Assembly: GCA_017479935.1 (NCBI GenBank)
Contig: JAFVBO010000058.1
Span: 1-59,718 of the forward strand
Direction: 5' to 3'
DNA length: 59,718 bases
Source: Lachnospiraceae bacterium
GTDB lineage: Bacteria > Bacillota > Clostridia > Lachnospirales > Lachnospiraceae
Shown here: piece after piece, positions 52,107 to 59,718 of the stretch
Layout of the letters: the number at the start of each line of letters is the position of its first letter
Position numbering within the stretch: the first letter of the stretch is position 1
The notes under the pieces: model-generated
Databases searched by the model: none
What the model saw: the letters and a program-made list of their open reading frames with translations, nothing else
What the model was told of the DNA's origin: nothing
Position numbers and translations under genes: made by a program

Positions 52107-53237
52107 TTATCCGAAAATGTGTTTCTTCTTTTCCGCCTTCGGCTCCTCGCCCATGGCTTCCTGGAACTTTTTCAGGGCTTCCTTCTGCTCCTTGGAAAGT
52201 CTCTCGGGAACCTTCACGACCAGCGTGACAAAGTGATCGCCGCGCAGATCGTTGTTCCGCACGTACGGAACGCCCTTGCCTTTTAAGCGGATCTTCGTAT
52301 CCGTCTGCGTGCCGGGCTTCACATCGTACGCCACGTCGCCGTCCACGGTCTTGATCACCACTTCGCCGCCAAGCGCCGCCGTCGTGAACGAAATCGGCAC
52401 GGTCGAGTAAATGTTCACGTCCTGCCGCTTGAAGGTAGGATGGGAGGATACCGCCACCTCGACAAGCAAATCACCCCGCTCGCCGCCGTTGGTGCCCAGA
52501 TCGCCCTCTCCGCGCACGCGGATGCTCTGGCCATCGTTGATGCCGGCCGGCACCGGAACCTTGATCTTCTTGCGCACCCGGGTAAAACCGTTGCCGCGGC
52601 AGTTCGGGCACTTGTCCTTCACAATTTTACCGGTTCCGCCACAGTCCGGGCAGGCGGTCACATTGCGGACCATTCCGAACAGAGACTGCTGCGTGTACGT
52701 CACCTGGCCGCTGCCGCCGCACTTCGGGCAGGTTTCCGGCTTGGTTCCGGGTTTGGCCCCGTTGCCGCCGCAGGTTGTACACAGCTGCTTGCTGGTCAGC
52801 TCCAGCTCCTTCTCGCAGCCGAAAACGGCTTCCTCGAAGGTGACCCGGACGGCTGCCCGCATGTTCGCCCCTTTCATGGGTCCGTTGTAGCTCTGGCGCG
52901 AAGAACTTCTTCCGCCGCCGAACAGATCTCCGAAGATATCTCCGAAGATATCGTCCATATTCATGCTGTTAAAGTCAAAGCCTCCGAAGCCGGAACCGCC
53001 GGTTCCGTCAAAGGCAGCATGACCATAGGTATCGTACTGACGACGCTTCTCCGGATCGCTCAGAATTGCGTAAGCCTCGGACGCTTCCTTAAATTTTGCC
53101 TCCGCCTCCGGGTTTCCCTGGTTGGTATCCGGATGGTATTTCTTGGCCAGCTGCCGATACGCATGCTTCAGCTCGTCCTCGGTCGCATTCTTTCCCACTC
53201 CCAGGACTTCATAATAATCTCTTTTTGTCTCTGCCAT
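52107..53237 (-). CDS. dnaJ: Chaperone DnaJ
   Basis: DnaJ delivers substrates to DnaK and stimulates its ATPase. The J domain carries the HPD triad in [12 protein letters not shown] Gly/Phe-rich linker follows, then four zinc motifs [24 protein letters not shown] and CPNCRGNG, and the substrate-binding C-terminal domains. The 376 residues are standard. It is separated from dnaK by 327 bases, more than in most hrcA operons, so it may have its own promoter as well. Confidence 0.97.
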   Translation of the reverse strand: MAETKRDYYEVLGVGKNATEDELKHAYRQLAKKYHPDTNQGNPEAEAKFKEASEAYAILSDPEKRRQYDTYGHAAFDGTGGSGFGGFDFNSMNMDDIFGDIFGDLFGGGRSSSRQSYNGPMKGANMRAAVRVTFEEAVFGCEKELELTSKQLCTTCGGNGAKPGTKPETCPKCGGSGQVTYTQQSLFGMVRNVTACPDCGGTGKIVKDKCPNCRGNGFTRVRKKIKVPVPAGINDGQSIRVRGEGDLGTNGGERGDLLVEVAVSSHPTFKRQDVNIYSTVPISFTTAALGGEVVIKTVDGDVAYDVKPGTQTDTKIRLKGKGVPYVRNNDLRGDHFVTLVVKVPERLSKEQKEALKKFQEAMGEEPKAEKKKHIFG

Positions 53238-53564
53238 ATTGGATCTTGTCCTCTTACTTCAAAAGAAACGGCCTTTTTAGATGCCCGTTCTCTTTTATTT
53301 TCATTGCCCGCGCGCGGGCTATATCTCATCATTACACGGAAAGCCACAGGCACTGCGCTTTTTGGACGCTGCGCCTGTGGCAGTTTATGTGTTATTCGCT
53401 CTGTTCAGAAAAATGTGGTGTGCAATACCTCACTGTCTTTTTCTGAGCAGTAACGCTAAATTACCAGATACGACCCTTCTTGTCAAGCATGACTGTTCAT
53501 CTTATTTTCATCGGATGAATACCTGACAATTCTTCGCACCAGTAGAGTCGATTTTTCACCCGGC
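53238..53564. other. Non-coding gap between dnaK and dnaJ with two inverted repeats
   Basis: No gene is supported in these 327 bases. A perfect 14-base palindrome (GCCCGCGCGCGGGC) lies at 53306-53319. A hairpin with nine-base arms (GCCACAGGC and GCCTGTGGC) and partial inner pairing lies at 53343-53381. On the minus strand the latter is followed only by GGCTTTCC, so it would be a weak terminator or an mRNA processing structure that sets dnaJ below dnaK. No second CIRCE was found here. Confidence 0.6.
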
Positions 53565-55463
<1,899 letters not shown>

Positions 55464-56117
55464 TTATTTTCTTACTTTTACCATGCTGTAGCGGATGACC
55501 GTTCCCTTGTAGGTGTACCCCTTCTGGAACTCCTCCACTACTGTATTCTCCGGAGCATCTGCTTCTTCATCCTGCATGATCGCATTGTGCAGAGCCGGAT
55601 CAAACTCATGTCCGACGGCCTCAATCGGCTTGACATCCATTCCTTCCAGAACGGTTTCCAGCTGCTTGTAGACCTTCTCGATGCCCTCTGTAAAGGGGGT
55701 GACTTCCTCGGCCGGCTTGGCCTGAAGTCCTCTTTCCAGGTTGTCGATGATGGGGAGGAATTTCTCCACCACCGTGCGGGCACCCATGTCGAACATTGTG
55801 GACTTTTCTTTTTCAGTTCTCTTGCGGAAGTTGTCGAACTCTGCCATCTGGCGCTTCAGCTGATCGGTAAGCTCTTCAATCTTCTCATCCTTTTTATCTT
55901 TCTTTTTCGAGAAAATGGAAATCTTGCTCTTATCTTCCTTCTCCTCGCCCTCCGCCGTTTCGGCTTCAGTCTCTTCCATTTCATCCGGTGTTACTTCCGG
56001 ATCCATGATTTTTTCCGCGTTCGTATCTGATCCCTCCGTCCCTTTCATCGGCCTGTCCTTTGCTCCGGCGGCCGCCTTCTGAACATTCCGGATCTGCCTG
56101 TTTCTTTTCTTTGACAT
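55464..56117 (-). CDS. grpE: Nucleotide exchange factor GrpE
   Basis: GrpE releases ADP from DnaK. The first 75 residues are charged and disordered, rich in Glu and Lys. A long coiled coil follows (about 75-125; LKRQMAEFDNFRKRTEKEK), then the beta domain with FLPIIDNLERGLQ, GHEFDPALHNAIMQDEEAD and the ending GYTYKGTVIRYSMVKV. The 217 residues are within the family range. It stands between hrcA (89 bases upstream) and dnaK. Confidence 0.96.
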   Translation of the reverse strand: MSKKRNRQIRNVQKAAAGAKDRPMKGTEGSDTNAEKIMDPEVTPDEMEETEAETAEGEEKEDKSKISIFSKKKDKKDEKIEELTDQLKRQMAEFDNFRKRTEKEKSTMFDMGARTVVEKFLPIIDNLERGLQAKPAEEVTPFTEGIEKVYKQLETVLEGMDVKPIEAVGHEFDPALHNAIMQDEEADAPENTVVEEFQKGYTYKGTVIRYSMVKVRK

Positions 56118-56206
56118 CTGCTATCACCCTTCCTGGTGTGTGATATTTATTCCTCGCCTTCAAAGGCGATCGGTTGCCGGCTTCCATTCTTTGTCTTCGC
56201 TTCGGA

Positions 56207-57337
56207 TTATTCTTTCTCGTCCTCCGCCGGCTCGACTATGTTAACATCTCCTTCCGCATCCGGTTCTTTCTTTTCCAGTTCCGGAACCTTGGGGAAGATC
56301 GCGTTTAACTGCTGCATCAGCGTCTCCAGCGTCTTCATGACCTTCGGATAATCCATTCGCTTCGGCCCGACAATGCCGATGGTTCCTTTTAAGCCATCCG
56401 AAAGCTCGTAGGTTGCGGTCACAATGCTGCAATCTTTCATGCTGTCCACCGGTGTCTCATCGCCGATGTATACGCGGATGCCCTGATGCCCGTCTGCCTT
56501 TAACCCATCTGAAAGGGCTTTGGCCAGCTGCTTCTTTTCCTCAAAGGTATCCAGGATTTCGCTGGCCGTCTCGTTGTCGGACAGCTCCGGATATTTGAAG
56601 ATGTTCGTGGCACCGCTCGTATACACTTCCACGCTGTGATCCGGCCTTATGGCCTTGGCCACTTCCTCTAACACCCGGTTCACAATGTCCTTATGGACAC
56701 CGGCCTGCTCGGTCAGATGTGTAATCACACCCAGATTAATCTCATCCATCGTCAGGCCGTTTAAATTGCTGTTCAGAAGGAGGTTCAGGGAAAGGATGTC
56801 CTGATCCCGCAGATCCTCGTGAATATCGAAGATCTTGTTCCGTATGATGTTTCCTTCCACTACCAGCACCATCAGGAGTTTGTACTCATCCACCCGGGAA
56901 AGCTGAATGAATTTCAGCTTCGTCTGGTTGATCCTCGGGGAAGATACCATGGCGGCGTAGTTGGTCTTGTCCGCCACAATCCTGGCCACCTGTTCCAGCA
57001 TCAGCTCCATGCGGTCCATCCTTTTAATAAGGAAATCGCTCTTCTGATCCGGAACGGAAAGCTCAGCCTTCTCGTTTTCCTTTTCCCGGTCCTCCTTCAT
57101 CAGCTGATCCACATACATGCGGTACGCCAGATCCGTCGGCACACGGCCCGCCGAGGTGTGCGGCTGAACAATCAGCCCCATCTCCTCCAAATCCGACATT
57201 TCATTGCGGATCGTCGCGGAGCTTAAGGAAAGGTCCGAATACTTGGAGATCGTGCGGGACCCTACCGGCTCCCCGGTTTCCTGATAGTTCTGAATGATGG
57301 CTTTCAATATTTTTGATTTTCTCTCATCCAGTTCCAT
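56207..57337 (-). CDS. hrcA: Heat-inducible repressor HrcA
   Basis: HrcA binds CIRCE elements and represses the class I heat-shock genes. The N-terminal winged helix is seen in ERKSKILKAIIQNYQETGEP and SSATIRNEMSDLEEMGLI. The central GAF-like domain includes FIQLSRVDEYKLLMVLVVEG. The C-terminal segment CSIVTATYELSDGLKGTIGI (with VGPKRMDYPKVM) is typical. It has 376 residues and is the first gene of hrcA-grpE-dnaK. A perfect CIRCE and a good promoter lie 22-93 bases upstream. Confidence 0.96.
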   Translation of the reverse strand: MELDERKSKILKAIIQNYQETGEPVGSRTISKYSDLSLSSATIRNEMSDLEEMGLIVQPHTSAGRVPTDLAYRMYVDQLMKEDREKENEKAELSVPDQKSDFLIKRMDRMELMLEQVARIVADKTNYAAMVSSPRINQTKLKFIQLSRVDEYKLLMVLVVEGNIIRNKIFDIHEDLRDQDILSLNLLLNSNLNGLTMDEINLGVITHLTEQAGVHKDIVNRVLEEVAKAIRPDHSVEVYTSGATNIFKYPELSDNETASEILDTFEEKKQLAKALSDGLKADGHQGIRVYIGDETPVDSMKDCSIVTATYELSDGLKGTIGIVGPKRMDYPKVMKTLETLMQQLNAIFPKVPELEKKEPDAEGDVNIVEPAEDEKE

Positions 57338-57358
57338 ATCAAACCTCTGTCTGTGTGA

Positions 57359-57385
57359 TTAGCACTCGTTCTTTTTGAGTGCTAA
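57359..57385 (-). promoter_or_regulatory. CIRCE operator
   Basis: TTAGCACTC, nine bases, then GAGTGCTAA: an exact match to the CIRCE consensus. It lies 21 bases before the hrcA start codon and just below the promoter, where HrcA would block transcription and mRNA use. Confidence 0.97.
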
Positions 57386-57401
57386 CATCTTAGCTATGCA
57401 T

Positions 57402-57430
57402 ACAATATCACCCGTCTACTCCTTTGTCAA
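57402..57430 (-). promoter_or_regulatory. Sigma-A promoter of the hrcA operon
   Basis: On the minus strand TTGACA (57425-57430) and TATTGT (57402-57407) are 17 bases apart. The CIRCE begins about 17 bases downstream of the -10, over the expected transcription start region. Confidence 0.85.
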
Positions 57431-57503
57431 GCATGTTTTTCATTCTTTACAAAGTTTATTTTTCCTTTAGGTTTACTATTTGCGGGGCAGAAGCAATCAA
57501 GAG

Positions 57504-57570
57504 GAGGCTGGCGCACCAATCAGGAGATATTTATAGCAGCAGGAAATGTCTGTATTGGTGCGCCAGCCTC
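57504..57570. repeat. Large inverted repeat upstream of the alarmone synthetase gene
   Basis: Two exact 17-base arms (57504-57520 and 57554-57570, GAGGCTGGCGCACCAAT and its complement) enclose 33 bases. The region 57431-57806 contains no gene. A second, nine-base-arm hairpin (AATAGACTT with AAGTCTATT) lies at 57622-57645. The string GGCGCACCAATACA from the repeat also occurs at 35265-35278 downstream of recO. No T-run follows the large arms. Confidence 0.75.
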
Positions 57571-57806
57571 TCGCGAATTGTAAGCGCTTATAAAAGTCTC
57601 TCAAACATTTTATACAAACGTAATAGACTTTTCTTCAAGTCTATTGTAGAATATCGCTATAGAGTGGGACAAATGTTCCTATTCTTTCATCAAAAACTCA
57701 ATCAGCGCTGATGCACTGCTATCCAAAGCAAGAAAGTCGAGAGAATGCTTTCACCCTTCACGGCAGCTTCTTTCTCTGCTTTTCCTGCTTTTATAGAAGG
57801 AGACCT

Positions 57807-58571
57807 ATGCTCAAGGAAATAACTTCTTCCTATGAAATAAAAATTCCTCAGCCGGAAATGGATCCCGAAGATTTGTCCGTCATCCCGCCGTGGCGGCTAC
57901 GACGGCAGCCGGGCGAAGATCTCTCGGGGGCCGATCTGGAAAACATTGACTATGTCTCTCAAATTGTAAAAAAATACGAATCCTTCATCCAGCCTTACGA
58001 AAATGCCAACGCCATTGTGCGCGTCTGGCTGGAAACGCTCCAGAAGGATTTCAAGGAACAGTACCATCACAATCCCATCCACAACATCCAAAGCCGGATC
58101 AAGTCCTTAAGCAGCATCGCCGAGAAACTGAAACGAAAAGGCCTCGAACCCAGCTTTGACTGTGCCCGTGACCACCTGACCGACATCGCCGGAACCCGGG
58201 TCATCTGCTACTACATCCAGGACGTATATACCGTGGCCGAACTCTTAAAGCGCCAGGAAAACACCATCCTCCTTAGGGAAAGCGATTACATCAAAGAGCC
58301 AAAGCCCAACGGCTACCGCACCTATCATATGATCCTGGGCGTTTCTCTTCACCAGTCCGGCGAGTACTATCCGGTGGAGGTACAAATCCGAACCCTGGCC
58401 ATGGACTTCTGGGCCAGCATGGAGCACCAGCTCGTTTACAAATCAGAGCTTGAAAATAAGGAAGAACTGGCCAAAGAATTGAAGATCTATGCGGATACGC
58501 TCCAGAATATGGAACACAACATGATGCGCTTCTACGAGGAAGTGAACCTTCCGCTGAAAGGGGACTTCTAA
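57807..58571 (+). CDS. Small alarmone synthetase, RelA/SpoT-type GTP pyrophosphokinase
   Basis: The 254-residue protein has only the (p)ppGpp synthetase domain, like Bacillus YjbM and YwaC, without hydrolase, TGS or ACT domains. Conserved parts are IQSRIKSLSSIAEKLKRKG, DIAGTRVICYYIQDVY, DYIKEPKPNGYRTYHMI (the G-loop) and VEVQIRTLAMDFWASMEHQL. It would make ppGpp or related alarmones from GTP or GDP and ATP under stress, perhaps under transcriptional control since sensory domains are lacking. The ATG at 57807 follows AAGGAG; the longer frame from 57711 has no family sequence. It is monocistronic on the plus strand. Confidence 0.9.
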   Translation: MLKEITSSYEIKIPQPEMDPEDLSVIPPWRLRRQPGEDLSGADLENIDYVSQIVKKYESFIQPYENANAIVRVWLETLQKDFKEQYHHNPIHNIQSRIKSLSSIAEKLKRKGLEPSFDCARDHLTDIAGTRVICYYIQDVYTVAELLKRQENTILLRESDYIKEPKPNGYRTYHMILGVSLHQSGEYYPVEVQIRTLAMDFWASMEHQLVYKSELENKEELAKELKIYADTLQNMEHNMMRFYEEVNLPLKGDF

Positions 58572-58575
58572 CTCC

Positions 58576-58680
58576 TGACAGGGGACGGTTCTCTGTCATA
58601 AAAGATGACAGGGGACGGACCTGTGTCACAAAACCTGACAGGGGACGGACCTGTGTCACAAAACCTGACAGGGGACGGGG
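58576..58680. repeat. Four tandem 30-bp copies of the GACAGGGGACGG element
   Basis: Copies begin at 58576, 58606, 58636 and 58666 with an exact 30-base period. Copies two and three read TGACAGGGGACGG, AC, CTGTGTCACAAAA; the first diverges in its second half and the last is partial. The array starts five bases after the alarmone synthetase stop. The same unit builds the hairpin at 11535-11603. Confidence 0.9.
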
Positions 58681-58877
58681 ATGAGGCAGGAATTTCCAAC
58701 GCAGGCCTTGCGACGCTCCGATGAGCTAACTCCTAACTTCGACAGCAAAAACCACCTCCACAAGTCAAAGCCGACGACTCGTGGAGGTGGTTTTTGTGTC
58801 TACGTAAGGAGTGGATCTCATCTCCGCTAAATACGCTCGTGAACTGCCTGCGTTTGGAAACTGCCTGCCTCATCCCC
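58677..58877. repeat. 200-bp imperfect palindrome, MITE-like, with terminator-like centre
   Basis: The outer ends match as inverted copies (GGGGATGAGGCAGG at 58677-58690 against its complement at the right end, followed by TTTCCAA and GCAGGC on both sides). Pairing continues inward with gaps to the perfect central stem at 58746-58796. Nothing in it is coding. It may be a small non-autonomous element or a large structured RNA. Confidence 0.65.
58746..58796. terminator. Bidirectional terminator-like hairpin at the centre of the palindrome
   Basis: Sixteen bases (CAAAAACCACCTCCAC) pair exactly with 58781-58796 across a 19-base loop, with five A on one side and five T on the other. It could end transcription of the alarmone synthetase gene on the plus strand. 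Confidence 0.7.
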
Positions 58878-58910
58878 TGTTTCTTGCATGCTTCCAGTAG
58901 AATTAGGACA

Positions 58911-59139
58911 TGCATGGGAAAGAGTGATATCGGGCTTCATCCCATGCAATTTTGAGCGAGCTAGGATTGGAATGCATGGGGTATGGGCAAATTCAGGCGG
59001 TTTCCCATGCAAATATGAACCTACGGAGTCCGGAAACGCATGGGGTATGGGCGTTTTCGGGCGATTCCCCATGCATATCTGAGCTTGCGAAGTCCGGAAA
59101 TGCATGGGGAAAAGGCAAAATAAAGCTTCACCCCATGCA
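58911..59139. repeat. Tandem array of four hairpin units with GCATGGGG/CCCCATGC arms
   Basis: Units at 58911-58948, 58973-59011, 59037-59075 and 59101-59139 each start with a GCATGGG arm and end with its complement, with a loop of 22-23 bases. Spacing is 62-64 bases. Loops and linkers are also related (GTATGGGC in units two and three; AGTCCGGAAA before units three and four), so the whole 63-base unit is repeated. Frames open on both strands here, but they only reflect the repeat. Confidence 0.85.
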
Positions 59140-59182
59140 AAAGAGGTTCGAACCACCGCTTACATTAATCAAAACAAACTAA

Positions 59183-59220
59183 AAACACGGCGGCAGATCA
59201 AAAACTCTGCCGCCGTGTTT
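59183..59220 (-). terminator. Terminator after the Cys-rich repeat protein gene
   Basis: A 15-bp perfect stem (AAACACGGCGGCAGA and its complement) with an eight-base loop lies 31 bases past the stop codon; on the minus strand it is followed by TTTAG. Confidence 0.88.
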
Positions 59221-59251
59221 CATTTCTTATTTCTATCTGTGCTTCCTACAC

Positions 59252-59718
59252 TTACGGAGCCTTTGTCTCACCGCATACTGAACAAGTATAACCGGTTACA
59301 ATCGTCTCATCGTACGCTTCCGTATCGGCAGTCGCCTCATGATGTACCGTTTCCGTCACTTCTTTCCATGTGTGGCCCGTTGCTGCAATTTCCTGCTCTT
59401 CCGTCTCGCCGCATCCCGCACAAGTACGTGTTTCCATTCCAGCTTCCGTGCAGCTTGCCGCCTGCGTTACCACCCACTCGCCAAAGCTGTGGCCCGTCGC
59501 AGGGATCTCCTGCTCTTCCGTCGCGCCGCATCCAGCACAGGTGCGCGTTTCCATTCCAGCTTCCGTGCAGCTCGCCGCCTGCGTTACCACCCACTCGCCA
59601 AAGCTGTGGCCCGTCGCAGCAATCTCTTGCTCTTCCGTCTCGCCGCATCCAGCACAAGTGCGCGTTTCTTTGCCATTTTCCGTGCAGCTCGCCGCCTGCG
59701 TTACCACCCACTCGCCAA
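59252..59718 (-). CDS. C-terminal part of a surface protein with 39-residue Cys-rich tandem repeats (5' end outside window)
   Basis: The frame is open from the window edge to a TAA at 59252-59254. It encodes three tandem repeats of 39 residues, each VVTQAASCTEAGMETRTCAG, CG.TEEQEI and then ATGHSFGEW or ATGHTW, with three cysteines per unit. A different ending follows (TGYTCSVCGETKAP). At DNA level the units repeat every 117 bases with few differences. Repeats of this kind occur in large extracellular proteins of Lachnospiraceae and relatives; their function is not established, and disulfide or metal binding through the cysteines is possible. No sortase motif follows the repeats, so any anchor would lie in the missing N-terminal part. 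Confidence 0.8.
   Translation of the reverse strand, partial: GEWVVTQAASCTENGKETRTCAGCGETEEQEIAATGHSFGEWVVTQAASCTEAGMETRTCAGCGATEEQEIPATGHSFGEWVVTQAASCTEAGMETRTCAGCGETEEQEIAATGHTWKEVTETVHHEATADTEAYDETIVTGYTCSVCGETKAP

Noticed and set aside
58576-58680. Possible CRISPR array
   Set aside because: The 30-bp units are contiguous with no unique spacers, and no cas genes are in the window.
58911-59139. Possible CRISPR array with 63-base period
   Set aside because: Loops and linkers are related between units, so there are no unique spacers; the arms are only 7-9 bases.
58827-59156. A 109-codon minus-strand frame and plus-strand frames in the hairpin array
   Set aside because: The peptides only reflect the 63-bp repeat units; no start signals and no conserved protein features.

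Overview
The window looks like a chromosomal segment from a Gram-positive, low-to-moderate GC anaerobe of the Clostridia, most likely Lachnospiraceae. The grounds are the conserved Firmicutes gene blocks (hrcA-grpE-dnaK / dnaJ-prmA-rsmE / mtaB; ireB-ruvX-DUF1292-mltG-trmR-U32; era-recO-glyS-ppdK), the strong GGAGG ribosome binding sites, the CIRCE element, pyruvate phosphate dikinase, domain-permuted GH3 enzymes and surface proteins with InlB-type and Cys-rich repeats. Nearly all genes are on the minus strand. The assignment rests on gene content and order read by eye; no database search was run.

Layout. (1) 1-1.9 kb: a long TnpB-type protein cut by the window edge and a truncated Uma2-like gene. 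(2) 1.9-11.5 kb: a CoaX-like protein with altered active-site motifs, ilvE, a YitT membrane protein, a cupin, a molybdenum cofactor cluster (moaA, mog, moaC, MOSC), a HAD phosphatase, a two-gene ThrE-type exporter, a glutaredoxin-like protein and an AEC transporter. (3) 11.5-30.2 kb: the accessory heart of the window. Three paralogous GH3 glycosidases with reversed domain order (one secreted, two membrane-anchored) are interleaved with a repeat-bearing lipoprotein and a LytTR/GHKL two-component pair. A separate run of a 7TM pseudokinase-like protein, a histidine kinase and a NarL-type regulator follows. (4) 30.4-46 kb: ppdK, an SH3b protein, glyS, recO, era, an M16 protease, YdcF, and the tRNA-hydroxylation/RuvX neighbourhood with RNase J inserted. 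(5) 46-57.4 kb: mtaB, an HPr-like gene on the plus strand, thiI-iscS, rsmE, prmA, dnaJ, dnaK, grpE and hrcA with a perfect CIRCE. (6) 57.4-59.7 kb: a small alarmone synthetase followed by a repeat-dense zone (30-bp tandem repeats, a 200-bp palindrome, a hairpin array) and the 3' end of a Cys-rich repeat protein gene.

How the genes work together. Housekeeping blocks cover protein quality control, tRNA modification (4-thiouridine through IscS-ThiI; ms2t6A through MtaB; wobble uridine hydroxylation and methylation through U32 and TrmR), ribosome maturation (Era, RsmE, PrmA) and PEP/pyruvate interconversion (PPDK). The most unusual part is the GH3 locus: gene order, overlaps and shared strand suggest a regulated surface system for sensing and trimming a beta-linked glycan or glycoside. 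That role is inference; the substrate and signal are not visible from the sequence.
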